64,000 bases of DNA from Balanoglossus misakiensis (GCA_040954595.2 CM082576.2:1488001-1552000); one strand, 5' to 3'. Shown: positions 13,772 to 28,239, numbered from the stretch's first letter. The notes: a model not told the origin generated them from the sequence alone. Numbers and translations are program-made.

Positions 13772-16529
13772 TGTAATCGGGTCAACAACTTGCCCTCTGC
13801 TATTTGTCTCTGATTATAAAACAATCTGCACCAACCGACAGCCCAAAACCAAGCTTACAGGAGTTGAAACAATGAATATAATGTACATGTAGTTGTAGGC
13901 GAGATTAATATTTAAAATAACAGTTATTCATCCTGTGGGAGTGACAAAATTCTCTTTCTTGATTCCCAAATCTGCTATAAAGAAAACCTCACACACCATA
14001 AACATAGATCTTGTATGCAATGGCAGGGGCTGTCAAAAACAAGATCGTAATATTGAAATGCAATACACAGAACTTTTATCATACGCACACATTAAAATCA
14101 TGATGTATTTTAATGAAACACATGGAAGATCAGATGCTGGGGAAATTAGAATGTTGAAAGCAATAGCAAGTTTTCCAGCCAAACCAGTAAAAATGGCCTG
14201 GATGATTTTTAAGTGTTGGGGAAAACAGTCAGGAACTTCATAAGGATATTACTGTAAATGTGTTTACACATCATACTTAATTATGAAACTTCCCTCCGTC
14301 AGCAAGGGAGAGGAAAATAAAACAATGGGGCTATCAGGGGTAAAAATATGACAGTAATTACTCAGTAATGGAAGCCCTGAGGAAATGACTTTATATTGGA
14401 CGATTAATGCATAAAAAATGCGTGGCTTCTGCCAATTCCTCTAGTGTAGTCAGGGAAGCAAAACAAACACCTTGGTACAAGTGCTCAGATGTGCACACAG
14501 GTTTTTGCTTCAGGCATTAGTGCCCTTAATGAATCATTCTATAGGTCCATCAGTCCATTTCGTGTTAGTCTCAAACGTAATTAAGTCTGACTAGTGTTTT
14601 TATGCTGTGCATTTTTCATCCATCAAGGGCCTTGGTGTTTTACTGATACTGATCTTACAACTGGCCAACTGCTGGAGAGAGAGAAAACCCAGCGAGCATC
14701 AATATTTGCACCACTCATTTCAAGGGGTGCATGAGGAGGGTTACTGGAGTGTTTTGAGAGTTAAATATTTTATTGGTTGAATAATTCATTGGGAGATTTT
14801 CATGTTGGCATTTTGGAATGTGAAGAGCGAGCACACAATCATTCATGTAGAGACAAAAGTTCAATTAACTGTCATCAGTAATATGCTTACCAGCAGAGGG
14901 CTATAAAAATTGAAAGTCGTTTTCTACTGAACACCCTTGTGAATTTGGAGTGATTTATAGCACAAGGGCATGGCTAAAGACAGAGGGATTAGTGTGTTCA
15001 AAGGAGTACTCACTGCTTCTGCACAAGAGGAGATCAACACATTCTCTCTTTCTAATCTTAAAGGACCTGATTGATTCTTTGAAAACCACAGACTTCAGCT
15101 GGCTGAGAGAAAACCATGCAATTGAGTTCACTACTAAGCCACTCTCTTGTGTTGACCGGTAAACGCAACCTGATTTCACAGGGGAAGAGGGTGACGGGTG
15201 AATATGCTGAAACGGTGTTGTGACTAACACGCAAGCAAGAAATACCGATTGATAATTGTGATTTTCTGACAAGTATCTTCTCTGGAGCAATCACACTGAT
15301 TACAGCTGGAAAGCTTTACGACCATTTGCAATTGAATTTTTCCAGATTACCAGCAACCAAACCCAGGCAAGAAAAATCACCTCCTTTCACAGAAATTGAC
15401 AACAGTTCCTTCAGACAGCAATGAATAAGAAGAAAACAGACTCCAAGTCTGAGCTTGATTTCAGAGCAAACAAGCTCGGCTTGATGTCCAGCTTTGAAAT
15501 CAATACTGTAAAACACTGAAGGATCTGAAGCCCTTTCTCAAAACACTAATCTGCTAAATGAATGTTCAACCACATGGAAGACATAACATGGTTGTTTGAA
15601 TACACCTACTTGAAAAACATAACAGAATTAACACAAAAACACTTCCGGTATAGTTTACATTAATTTGAGTTTAACTTGCTATTCTCACGACTGTAAATAC
15701 TAGTACATTGTCCTGTGAAGCTATAAACGAGCCAGAACAGGCAAACAATGCAATTTGCAAGTGCAAACAAAGAATTCTTTTTTTTAATCTACACAATGTA
15801 CAAATGCAACTGTAGCTTGCTGGTTTTTACAAGTAATGAACTTGACTACATGAAGTTTGCAAAGAAGCCAGTTGCATAAGAAATACCATCTGCATAAAAC
15901 TGATAATATTTCTGCGTACTACTTCTCCAGACAAGACTCACTGGTTTGTCTAATCCTAGATTTGGAACAAGAAAGTGGCCAATTTGGGGATGAAGGAGGT
16001 CACACTGACTATGTTCAGTACATCATGCAATCGTTTTGTCACCACATTTGGAAATGGTCGCTTCCTCACACAGGGAGAGTGTCTCAAGAGGACCCCCACA
16101 AAATACTTCAATTACTGAACAGAATACCATGAATGAAGCAATGGGATTACCATCCACGCCACTGCAGTCTTTATTTGCCATATCCACACCTGCTCTAACA
16201 CCATTAAGGGACACCCCTTCACCTACAGTTTACTCATCACCATAGCAACACAATGGCAAACTCTTCATAAAGCCTTGTGTCCCTCAGAAATAATTACATC
16301 AATTTTTATCTGTTAATTTTTAATTAAATATATCAACATGAAGTTTTTTTTGCAGAGTTGACATGAAAAATGCTCAAAAAACACCACCCAATGATAAATA
16401 ACCATGTAAAATATGGGTGAGGATAGTATGCATGAAATAAGCTATGCTACTGGAATTCTGGCCAAAGATCTAATCGATCTTTACGTCCCTAGGGAAGGAT
16501 TTATGCCAAGTTGAATGCATTGGCATCTT

Positions 16530-16543
16530 GTTGTCATGGCAAC
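16530..16543. promoter_or_regulatory. RFX/X-box-like 14-mer
   Basis: GTTGTCATGGCAAC has one mismatch to the palindromic X-box. A second site lies 111 bp away (16641), forming a close pair. Confidence 0.45.
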
Positions 16544-16640
16544 ATCTATGTCATGCATCACAAAGTGACTTGGGATTGCGCAAGTATACTGAGATCTTGC
16601 GGGCAGTGATGGACATCAAACTAACTCGCCATCACTGCTC

Positions 16641-16654
16641 GTTGCTGTGGCAAC
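16641..16654. promoter_or_regulatory. RFX/X-box-like 14-mer
   Basis: GTTGCTGTGGCAAC has two mismatches and two good half-sites (GTTGC and GCAAC). It is paired with the site at 16530. Confidence 0.4.
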
Positions 16655-17829
16655 CGCATCAACATCAGTACAAGTAGCACCATATATGGTCACACATGAT
16701 GTAGCTATTCTCAACGGTCTCTCTCTCTGTTTCTGATGTACGGACAGTTAGTGACAAACAGACATCTACAGGCAATAGTGATCAGATGCAGCTATAAAGT
16801 TTGCTGACAAACTGCATACAACTACTATACACAGAAACACTCTCGGCACAAACTCATTTGTTCTTCTCACATCTTCATCACACTGCAAGCTTTCCACCCA
16901 ACAAATTGGAAATTTTTTCCCCTGCCAATGTGTTAATGATACTGTGAATTCTGATCAAACACTGCCTCTATGATGAGCAACGCTTTGCACATGCTGCCCT
17001 TGCATGGTCTGCTTTACTGATTTTGCCAACAATTACTGTGTATCTAGCATTTATTTCCATGTATCTCATCAGGGTCAATAATTGTAGCCCCTGGCTAGGT
17101 TGATTCAGCGTACTCACTGCAAGACAGCTGCCTTTTTACGATTCCTAGACCTTAATCACCAAATACAATCCATCTGTATTAAATATGGAAACAATTTTTG
17201 GTCTCCAGTTACAAGTATACCACCATGCTAATTTTCATTATTAATTTATATCAATAACTAGCCTATCATATACTCAACCCTTTGTAATATTTCTATCTGC
17301 ACTTACTGATGCGTTTCAAAATCTACAACTTCTTTTTATCTGTTCAGATGCATTTCTGTTTTTTTCTGTTTAAATGCATTTTGCTGAATAAAATAAAAAG
17401 AACAGCTGTACAAAAATGATTTGTGCAGATAAAATTTAAACATTGATATATAAATCATTCACTTAAAAATAGCAAATGTGTTTTTGTTAGCCATTTACAT
17501 CCTATCATTTTTGCAGGATGTGTACATCTGTTCTGAAGTTGACCAGTTCTCATACTTATCATTTCCTTTTGTCTGCCCTTGTTTCAAACCATATATTAAT
17601 GGTGGTGAATGACTAAACCAATTACAATCATCCTTTCCTCCTCTTTTTTTTTTTTATAAAAACACAATTGGGGTTTAAAATACACTTTTGCAAGCAAACA
17701 AACCAGTTATGTTTAAGTTATGAAAAGTAAATAATTCTCTTTGTATATTGTACCTACAATCAGAATATTTTGCTTGTTATCCGTTTACTAAGAAAGAAAG
17801 GGGGGCAGCTGAATGATCCGTTTTATACA

Positions 17830-17843
17830 GTTGCCATGGCAAT
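17830..17843. promoter_or_regulatory. RFX/X-box-like 14-mer
   Basis: GTTGCCATGGCAAT has one mismatch, at the last base. It lies in the FoxN2/3 intron that splits the forkhead domain. Confidence 0.45.
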
Positions 17844-19117
17844 GGCTTCTCCCAGGGATTCCTGTATTGATGTTAGTGATGACACAATTGTCCAACCAGG
17901 CCATACACGTCCCAGTCAAACAAGCTGCAGATTTCGAGAAAAAAATACACTCCCATTGGTTTCTTTCATCACTCTAATTTGATGTGATTTCACAAAGAAT
18001 AATCGCTTCATCTTTGGATGTCTTTCTACCAATAACATTTTATCATAGCTTTTACAGGATTTACATCTTAACAGTTCAAATGGATCCATATATTCCACAG
18101 CTAGGCTTAAATGAAACTAGTTGTACTTCAATTTTCTGCTTGAGATTTCAAAGACCTCCTTTGACAGAGGACAGCACAGAATCTGTGTGTATCTTTTGTA
18201 TTACAACCATGACTAACAACTTTTGCAAATGCTCTACATATCGGGAGGTTTTCTTTGCTCAAAATCAAATCATTCTTTTCACTTACACCATAAACTGCTG
18301 CTGTCATTAGTGCCTTTGTCTCAAATTATTGATTTGAAATTTCCTATAATTTCATTTATGGCAGTATTTTATAGTTTGAGCAGGTACAGATGTGTGGTGT
18401 GTCAATTTCCCTATTTTCTCCCCCTACTTCCCACTTCAAACTGGTCCTTCAGAGATTTTTCCATGAGGATTGGTAGTTTCCTGTTCTCATGTTGACACAT
18501 TCCACACATCAGACAATTTTCAACCAATTAGTGCTGGATTTGGCAAAATGCAACAATGATTTCTAAAGATTTTCTGACTATATTTCACTATCAAATCTGT
18601 CATGGCAGAACTACAAGAGGGATACCCAGAGCTGATTTGCATTCAAAGTTCTTTTATTCATAGCTTGATGGACAATTCAAAGATTAAAACCCTCACATTT
18701 TTTGTCTGCCACGACAACGGTATTTCCTAACCATGGGGAACAAAGTTTTTTTTTCTCTCAGCCAACCTTTCAATCCAAGCCACAAAGATTCTAGAATTTC
18801 AAATTTTGTTTTCGCAGTTACATAAATGCCAATAAAGTCTGGTGACAAACTAGATTGTCTAAACTTCTGTAAAAAGGTGTTCTCTATTGAGAAAGTTTTT
18901 ATAAGGGCCATCTGGACAAAACACCCATGTTTTGACGGAATTGCAGGCATTTTCAGAAAGGGTGTTCCGTTGAAAGCCAGCCTTTGTCCTGATTTATCTA
19001 CTTACAGACCACGGTTGAAAGTATGTGAGAAATGCCAAAGTGTAGCCACACCATTCAGAGTCCTTGGCGTGACATTGTCCGCGGTCAAACCTCCACAGCC
19101 TCACTGTCAATTATGGA

Positions 19118-19129
19118 CCCCCCCCCCCC
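19118..19129. repeat. Poly-C run (12)
   Basis: Twelve consecutive C in intronic AT-rich sequence, followed directly by A-rich sequence. Confidence 0.9.
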
Positions 19130-22100
19130 AAATAAAAAACACATTCGATGAAAACTACAAAACCCCACATAGTGTTTGACACCACAGTTACAGAATTTGA
19201 TAATGACCTTACATAGTTGAAAGGAGCAGAAAGTTGTATAAAACCAAAGAAGCCATGCTAATGAATCTGTGACCTGCATTTTAGGCTATCAAAACCAGCA
19301 ATCTCTCAGATAAATATCGCAACTGAGAGAAAAATAAAAAACTAGCATGATGTACAACATCTGTCAAGTTTAAAATTCAAAAGCAGTGAGCAACTGCTAA
19401 TGACCAGATATAGAAGACCACTTTTGTCTTAGAAGTCTTACACAAATCACAATTTGACAGTTTACCATAGATTACTCTTCCCCATTGACTCACAATATAT
19501 CTCTCATGAGACAATTTCAATGAATTCATGGACAGGCTGTCGCTTCTGTAGAGGAGTCATCAGTTTCATAACATAAAAGCATTTGTGGGGGGTCCACACA
19601 GCATCACGGTTGCCTAGTTACAAGGCTAAATCCGTCTGCTGTTCAATCCTACTGGTATCTCATATTACCCACCCATTGGCTGTGACGAAACATGCGGCAC
19701 TGGATAAAAATACACAATTCAAATTGAATTCACGTACGGGACCATACAACATATTCAGCAATCACACACTCAATATGGTACAGCTACCGACAGCTTACCT
19801 TACACAGCGGAATACAAATATTATCACAGCCACAAAAGGTTTTGTGAAAATGGGAAACATTCACCATCATTGTAAAACTTGTTTGTTGAAATGAATTCAT
19901 CAAATGTATAGTTTTTTTTTCAGAAAACTGAAGACAGTTACTAAAGCTCCAACTTTCTCTTTGCTTTTTGGTTAAAGTTCAAATGCAAGACCAAAAAAGT
20001 AGCCAAGTTATATAAACAATACACTATTAAACACACCATTCTGGTGTACTGCAAAAATTTCCAATAAGAATACAGTATGAAATGGTACTATTAAATGAAA
20101 TACGGGGCAGATATATGACTTGACATTGTCAAAACTGCCACCTCCAAATCATTACAGTGAAATATACATCTGTAATCACATACAAATTACAGTTGATGAC
20201 ATGCAGATATTTATTATGAAGAATACAATAACACTGGCAACTTTCATTTTAAACTAATTTGTCCAGAGATATGTTTCTATGACAACTGGTAACCATGACA
20301 TCAGTGACTTCATAATGCACAGATTGGTTTTCCAATGTGTGCAAAAACAATACAATGCTTGAAAGCACAGTACAATTGAGATGCAATGAAAGGAGGCAAA
20401 CACATGATAATAACATACCATTTTGATAAAAATTCAGATATCATGCTAGTATTTTGGGGCATACTTTAAAAATTCAAACTGTTTTAAGTAAATAAAGAAA
20501 CTTTTTTTATCATTTAGACTGGCAAATTGTGACTAAACCCTGGTCTGGTCTTAAAAAACCCTCACTGACTAGAAATAGAGTTGGTCCATCCTCTGACCAC
20601 CATGTTTCGATGTGCATAACAGCAGTAAGGCCTAGTCTGGTTCCTTGCCCCAAATTCTACCGCGTATGCTCAGAATGCTCAATAGTTTGGCCACTGACAG
20701 CTATAGATAGATGAGCACAGCGCATACCAGACCCTTTTCATGAGCACAGCAGCAGAACGAGTCAAGCAACCACATTACACTGAGGCCCTGCTTCAAAATC
20801 ATGTGAGACAGGACCAGCATAACACATGTAATTTTATCTGCACCTGTACCCTGTCTAAACTAGCTCAACTCTGGTCCAACAGAGCAGTCTTATAAAATTT
20901 GAAACAAGAATTTTCAATTCATTCACTCATTCTTACTATCTGAAGACAGTAACACAGGCTGGTAATACAGACATCAGCAGACAGCTTTGAAGACAAGAAC
21001 ACTACAGCTGTAGCAAAGTTCAGTGTATTTCTGAGATTTCTCTCCAAGAACTCTGTATTTCAAAGTTCAATAGGGTTTACTTGCACAACTGCCTCAGGCA
21101 ACTTGGGTAGATTATCAACTGACTGTAGCATGTAGGGCTTCCTATGTAGCCATAAATTGGATACAAAGTTACCATTGAGAGGCGCCCGTCTGTATCAATC
21201 ACATTGTTCTTCAACTATCTGCCAAGAATTCTTCCTTCCTGACAGTTTAAACGATGTGATGACAATGTGAAATTAACTACGTTCTTCCTCTCTGTTGGCG
21301 AATGATTTCAATGAATATAGTCACAAGTACAAGATGCTCATTGAGCTCTGTTTTTCTCCATTGTTTGCAGATTCCTCTATGACAGCTGTAGTTACTGTCA
21401 CTCAAGCTTTGTCATCCCACCCTTTAAAACTCTGCCAATGTATCCGTTTTGGTAGGAAATTTAATTTTCGGTAGCATTCAGATTTCCATTCCTGACCCGG
21501 TCATAAGGAAACACATTTTCTTTTCCTTTTCCAGTGAATGGTTTAATACTTCATTTTCCCCCCGAGAAAAAAATCAATACACTTTTTGGTACACTCCTGG
21601 TTATTTCAATATGGTAATTAACTGCAACAATCAATCCTATTTAACACTTTCCATGGGCGTATGCAGTGCAATACTACAACACAACACCTGCACTATTGGA
21701 GACAACTTGTGATCAAAGCAATGAACAGGCAGCGAAATTGATGATACACTCAGGAGATGACACACACTTCTCAGAATTTCGCTGCATTTTTAAATGCTCT
21801 CTTAACTCAAGAACATTATCCAGTTAGGTTTCAATCTGGCTAAAACTGCCCACTCAATGGCATTTTCATTTTCTTCCCTCAGTTGAATCACAGTTGAGAA
21901 ATATACATGTATCTGATTTTACAACTTAAAAAATTTACTAATATTTCTAACCATAAAAATTTAAACATCACCACTATTTGTATGCTTCTAATAAATATTT
22001 TTTTTGCAGAATGGAGTCAATAAGTCTCACTTCCAAACCCTAAATGTTAACTCGTATTATTAACTCTGTTGGAGATTTGACTGTAGCAAGGTGACTGAAT

Positions 22101-22894
22101 AGTCTGCATATTATCTGGGATCACTGCATCACTGTCCATGTAGCACGGGTCAGCCAAACATTACCTTAGGCATTCACTTTGTAACCTAAAAATAATTAAT
22201 GACTTCCAACGCCCATTAAAAACAGTTAAATCATCCCTTGCTTCCTTTTGTAAATACCACCTATCTACTCTAGCCTTGAAAAATGAAAGGCGTGCTCCCA
22301 ATTCAGTGATATGGCAAACGGTGAAAGAGAAAATTAGAAACCCCAATTTTCCCTAAGGTTTTCCAACACTTGTAAGGTTTCCTACAGGGTATAATTTGGT
22401 GCTGCCCTCCCAAATGAGACAAAGTCAGTACTGCAGCCCTGTAAAAACATGGCTGTCTATTCAGAAGTCAAGTCCGCATGTTCTAGTGCAATTCTCTCTA
22501 TCTCAGTTGAACACTTTACCATTCCAGACATTTCAAAATGTTTACTGATGGAAGTTGTCACTACCTGAGTTAGGGCAAAACTCGATACGCTGTACGTTTT
22601 TCTCAAACACTTCACAGAAGCACAATGAACATGTGTCAATAATGAACAAGTTTGCATTAGACACTACACATGTTTGTGCAATGTATCGCTATCGATGTTC
22701 AACAATACTAAAGCCCACAGATCAGCATTGATATGCCAATATTTCCATTTTTCAAGACACTGCAAGGTTAGTGCGTCAGTGTTTTGTTACTAATTGCCAA
22801 CAAAGTGAACCTGTTTGCAGACAATGAACAATGTATACAACTGCCTTGAACACACTATACTCATTGTAATCGAGAAAACGGTACACCCCTTTAC

Positions 22895-22927
22895 CTGGCC
22901 TTCTTTTGTCACATATCTGTAGTCTGA
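22895..22927 (-). CDS. Candidate FoxN2/3 cassette microexon (33 nt, in frame)
   Basis: The 33 nt between an AAG acceptor and a strong donor (GGCCAG/GTAAAG) encode [11 protein letters not shown]. This would insert 11 residues in frame between EKGQ and TIGKG of the forkhead domain. Its 3' end resembles the end of the upstream exon: both finish in AAGGCCAG before GT, and KEKGQ and TKEGQ align, which suggests a local duplication. An alternative acceptor 5 bp upstream (TTCAG at 22937-22933), with a better pyrimidine tract, would give a 38-nt exon (22932-22895) that shifts the frame and hits a stop, making it a poison exon. Transcript evidence is needed to choose; both may be unused. Confidence 0.35.
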
Positions 22928-23000
22928 CTTGGCTGAACATCAAAAAAAAAAAGTCAAACAGCGGAAGGTGACAATAGCGGCTGCTAACTTTGTGACCTAC

Positions 23001-23571
23001 CTGGCCTTTCTCTTTTTCCACTTTCTTAAAGCACTTGTTCAAAGACAGGTTGTGTCGCACCGAGTTTTTCCACCCAGTTGGCGCGTTCTGGAAGTACGGG
23101 AAATGATCAACAATCCACTGATAAATGTCTTTGACTGGAAGACGTTTGTTTGGGGCATCCTCAATTGCCATGAAAATAAGGCAGCTGAAGGAAAAGGGGG
23201 GTTTACTGTTGAGCTGCTGTTTCGCATCATACGGTGCATTTGGTGGGTGATTCAAATTGCCTGACCTATCCGTCAGACCGTTCACATCATTCTCTTTGGA
23301 CTTTGATTCGTGTTCTAAGTCAGTTCCGTTAATATTTTTCAGCAAGTCTGTACTATGTAACCAACTCAAGCTGGTCAGGTCCTCGTCGTCCATTGCACCT
23401 TTTTCCATTCGAATGGCAGCAAAACAACTGCTGCTTAAATCCATTTTGACTTGGCCTAACGCACGAGATAGCGTTGCAGTGGGGAAGCTTCTACTTAATC
23501 CTTGGTTGACTCTTCGTAGTGCAGACACACTCCCGTGTTTCCGATTCAGAGGCATGGTTACCTCGCACTAC
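23001..23571 (-). CDS. FOXN3: FoxN2/3 first coding exon with start codon
   Basis: This exon holds the N-terminal 185 codons of a FoxN2/3 (CHES1-like) forkhead transcription factor. The CDS runs from 23555 to 23001; bases 23571-23556 are 5'UTR after a CAG acceptor. Residues about 50-72 carry the conserved [17 protein letters not shown] block (human EEGAMEDEELTNLNWLH). The forkhead domain starts near residue 118 ([16 protein letters not shown]) and includes recognition helix 3, [19 protein letters not shown]. The donor is GGCCAG/GTAGGT. The protein should be nuclear and bind DNA; vertebrate FOXN3 acts as a repressor linked to checkpoint control. One invertebrate gene corresponds to both vertebrate FOXN2 and FOXN3, so the symbol is approximate. 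The start is the first ATG after the acceptor. Confidence 0.96.
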
Positions 23572-26434
23572 CTGAAATGGACAAAAAAAACAAGGAGTCA
23601 AACACAAAACGTATACCTAGAACAAAAATAATGATACACTAATGCAACAAAGAGGTTAATCCTATCATATGTTAATCATAACAATGAACGACCATATTCT
23701 AGAAGTACCATTTCACACAAAATTCAAACGATCCAAAGTAAGGCTAATTTTGCATTACATTCAGACATCACAGATGGTTGACTAGGGCACATTGTCACTC
23801 ATCCACACTGACAAAATCTACACGCACCATTTTCACTGAAGTTTGCCGTACCAAACCCTAAACAAAAGAAGAGAGTGACGAACACTGGCTATTTGAAAAT
23901 CAACCAAGCTTCATATACTGAATAGCCATTGGTTGGCACTCATCCAAATGTGCAGAGAACAAAAGCCACTTCGACCCGTGGCAAATTTCTGAAAATAGAT
24001 TAAAAACAGATAGTGGATGGTCTCTGCATTTCTATTAACATCTGTGGATATTTTTCCATGGCTCTTTGTTGAACAACACAGTCACGTCGGAACATGTAGG
24101 TAAAAAACGACAACGTGGAATGTGTTATGAACATTTTTGTCGGCTAAATTCTATTTGACTTACTGATTATCCAACAATAGAAATCAATGATTTGGCTGAA
24201 AGGGTAAAATATTGATATTCTTTCACCAATGCAGCAGATACAAAAAAAATTCATAATAAATTTATTTTTAATTTGGAACACCCGATAAGTCAGTACGAAA
24301 TGACAATGAAGGTGACAGATTTGAATGGCTGCATGAAAAAAATCTGTAAACCTACGCACAATATGATGGGGCTGTTCAAGGATAATTCAAATTTTGGCAT
24401 AATTTTTTTTTTTCTGACACCAATGAAGTGCGACATCGTCTATATAAACAGATTTGGAAATTGCAAACTGGTTAGGGAGCAGTAGAATACAGTAAAATGT
24501 GGTCAAGGAAAATCAAGAAATGTTCAACATTTGTGTCCAGAGTAATATCTGAGAAACAAAATGCACGTCCAAACAAACAAAGTGTTCTGTGGCCATCATT
24601 GCAGGAAACTGTCCTTACAAAGGCGTCAGAGTTGATCCAACCACCACATAAACGCATTACAGTCCACTGGTTTTTGATAAACATCACAACGGTACATGTG
24701 ATTTACATTTGGTTAGGTTAGAAGGCTGGCACACACTTACTTACTTGTAATCATGTCCCCATGATAACCAAGCTAGATTCTCAAAAATAATACTTTTAAC
24801 GGCGGAAGATCTCTGCAACAATGTTGTTGACTCTGTAGTCAATTTGGGAAAACTGGTTCATTATGAGAAAATGTAGCCCCCTCTACATCACATCACTGCA
24901 TACGGCAAAAAGTCTACTACTGGCCAGCAGCTTTAGGTTGCCATGGAAGCTAGTGATGTAGCATCAATGGTTGAAGCTGTTGCCATAGAGACATCACCAT
25001 ATTGCCGTATTGATGTCACCGCGCCAGTGCGTGATAAGATAAGTAGAGTGTACAGAGGTTACTGACACAAAGATGGCCGCCCACTACCAATGGTCATTGC
25101 AGTGGTGAATTTTAGGAGGAAATTACTCAGATAAAACACTAGCATTTACCACTGGAGTTTTTCTCTCTCCCTTATTTGAAGCCATTAGGAATCTAATCTT
25201 TTCAGAAAATGATTGTTCACTCTTGTGAAGCTGAGGTATCTTACGGGTAAAAGCAGTCACGCATGCTTGCCAGCACACAAATAGAACCACCATGGCACTT
25301 TGGGTCTCAATATCTCTTCAAAAGCCTGCCAGAAACTCAATCACCCCCACAGCTACTGTACCACATAGCACGTGTATTTTATGACGTTCTCAATACAGCC
25401 AACTGTGACATTTCACAAGTGTCCACTGCGTAAAACAGTAATTCTATTTCCATACAATCTAATTTTACCAACAGACCATCCTGGATGTTCCACCAATTGG
25501 CTACAGAAAACCACCGAATCAATATTTCCATTTACAATTTGATTTAAACTATGTCAGTCTTAGTTGCCTCTCTGTAAGTTAACTTTTCCCCTTTCTCTTG
25601 TTTTTTTACTCGATGTCTAATTACATTTTTATTGTATTTTAACAACTTGTTTTTGTGAAGACTTCTTTGTCTTGCAGTGTGACTTCATGGCATGTTCATG
25701 TCGGCCACTGAACATGAACAAATCAGGGTTTTTTATCAAAGAGGAAGGGATATGTTGACAGAATTCCACGTTCAATTTGTATACTGTCTGGATTTACATA
25801 AATGCACCAAATTTTCAAGTCTTCACAAAAAAGTGCGAAAGAGGAGAGCCCACTCTCAAAAAATTGCATGCAAATTTACTTTGTCACCTTAGCACAGCCT
25901 GCAAAGTCATTCCCATGGCAACCAAAGCAGCAAAGATAAAAGCTAGGATTATCATTACTAAAAGTACTTATCTTAACTTACAATATTATATTTCCATTAC
26001 ATCTGTTACTCCCTAGAAGATGGAATTTTAATGCTTAGAAGCTGCATGCATTTTCTTGTCCCTGCACTCAAGCCATTTCTTGGAATTACATTAGTCTGTC
26101 GTTCACAGGTATCTTTTCTATAGTCATTTCTCTGCCCTGGAATTTGGTGTTTTTTCCTCCTCAATGATGGTAATTAAACACAGGATATGAAGGAAATAGA
26201 CTTTGAAATTAAAACCTCATCAGCTTTTAATGCATCGAAATTCTCCAAGCTATCAATCTTTATTTTAAAAACCAATTACCCTGAACTACTCCAGTTATTA
26301 AACTAACTATACAAACAGTCGTGATGAAATAATTTCCTCTGAACACATGTCAGGATTTGATTTCAAACTTTCTATTTGCCAGTAGTTTAATGGTTCACAC
26401 GTTTTCTTCACAAAACAGAAACTGCCTTTTGAAT

Positions 26435-26447
26435 GGGGGGGGGGGGG
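26435..26447. repeat. Poly-G run (13)
   Basis: Thirteen consecutive G in the FoxN2/3 first intron. Confidence 0.9.
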
Positions 26448-28003
26448 ACCTCCATCTGTTTATAGAGCGTCTTCCGGGGGAAATTTTAGGTTTTCCTTTA
26501 CATACAGGGTGACCAACTGGATGTAACTTCCATTATATGTGTAATACAAACACATTTTACCAATAAATTAAACTCCAATACGCAACCGTGTCATGCAAAA
26601 AAACTGGCATATTGACTCTTTTCTCACTTTGCCCTGAAAAATATGGTGCCGATAAAATAAGACCGATGACTGCAAACAACCCAGCCTTGCAATTAATTCA
26701 GTTCCATTGTTACAGGCGGAACAGCTGTGATCATGGTTTGCAAGAAATGCAGCACAGACCGTTGGTCAAACAGGACTAAAAATACTCACATGAGAAAATG
26801 CTCATTGATGTTGTAAAACCACCTGGATAAATGTAGGAAGAAAATTCACGTAATGAGCCCTCCTACTGGTGTTCCACACGCACTCCCACAGCTTACCCAA
26901 CTGTTCTATTATTAAACTTAAAAATTAACAGACCGATAGATTCTTTCATGGGTGGGACAGCCAGTCAGAATTACCATGTGGCAGTTTCTCTGACCAAATA
27001 TCAAGTTGTGTAAACATTCGCAAATCATTAACAATAAATTGACCACTGCCACAACAATGGAATTTACCACAAGCTGTCACCATGACAACAGAAGTAGACC
27101 CATGGCATAGCGCCCAACCTATACATTTCCCAGAACTTAGAAAAAGTAGCGGTGATAATGTCTGTTTCACTTTTGAAAAGTTTCTGTAGTAGCCTAGGGA
27201 AATAGACACTAACTATTGCCTGTAGATCTCCACAGACCACGGCAACAGAGCAGAACAGTTCAGGGTGATCCTATAATCCCATCTGGAATAACAATCTATA
27301 ATAAGCACTTCTTGTCTCTCCTGGACTCAAGCATGGGACTCCAAGTCTATAGAGACATTCCATGTTTGCTTGGGTGATGTGACAATGTGTCAATTCACAG
27401 GTAGGTTGCCACATAGGCAGCTAACACTATTGACAATGGACAAGTCTCCTAATTTGCAAGTTTCACAACAATTTGACTTGTACAGGGCATTTCGCACCAC
27501 GCATGGTCAACTGTTCATCAGAATTTGAAATATGTCACTCTGCAGAATGTACAGCGAGTCAGAATAAACCCTTGACCTATGCTCTGTCAAGCATCAAATC
27601 CCGTATTTCATTACACCAAGACCCTAATACCATAATTTCCATCATGAATTATGTCCATTTTTTCTAGAGGGAAAACGAATAAACATGTAAATTTTGAAAC
27701 TGGAGAATACCTAATTTGTGACAATATTACGAACATGAGACATGAAATTTCCCATGGGCATTCCAAATTTAATTGAACCTTCTGCTACTTTCTTTTCCTG
27801 AAACCTTTCTAGACTTTTGCCCAGTAGAATCTCTAGCTGTTGATTTGTACATATCAGAATATTTAGGATCAGCATCAGAGTAGCAATTTTCAAGGGATGT
27901 ATTTATGATCTTTTTTTCCTTCACTCTCTCCTGTTTGCATAATGGTAATTATAATAAAATTGGTTTGTCAATAAATAACTAAATAAACAAATGAATAAAT
28001 TCA

Positions 28004-28017
28004 CCCCCCCCCCCCCC
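28004..28017. repeat. Poly-C run (14)
   Basis: Fourteen consecutive C, preceded by AAATAAAC-type A/T-rich sequence. Confidence 0.9.
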
Positions 28018-28206
28018 ACAACAGTGCTATAACAAGACATGGTGAAAGGGGAAAATATTGTATTCACAATACCTCGTTGTCTCTGTCTGTTCAAAAGCAT
28101 CTTGGGTGAGTCAGATACACGTGTGTACAAAATTATCTGATGTTCCAGGAGATGCAAAACAAAGACTACTGTACGCAGTGTTCACTTCAAAAAAAGTAAA
28201 ATGATT

Positions 28207-28239
28207 GGAGAGAGACAGAGAGAGAGAGAGAGAAGAGAG
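28207..28239. repeat. GA dinucleotide microsatellite
   Basis: An imperfect GA repeat of about 33 bp with a C interruption at its start, in the FoxN2/3 first intron. Confidence 0.9.

Larger units (their letters stand above)
12173..23000. other. FoxN2/3 intron splitting the forkhead domain
   Basis: This 10.8-kb intron interrupts the forkhead domain between helix 3 and wing 2. Several X-box-like motifs lie in it (13758, 16530, 16641, 17830), together with poly-C (19118-19129) and poly-T (17644-17656) runs. A candidate microexon sits at its 5' end (22927-22895). No other coding sequence is convincing. The frames at 13935-14243, 15857-16245 and 17984-18310 show no domain and no usable splice borders. 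Confidence 0.75.

Noticed and set aside
22776-22999. Continuation of the FoxN reading frame beyond 23001 as coding sequence
   Set aside because: A donor (GTAGGT) lies at 23000 and the known forkhead sequence resumes only at 12172. The read-through residues have no family similarity.
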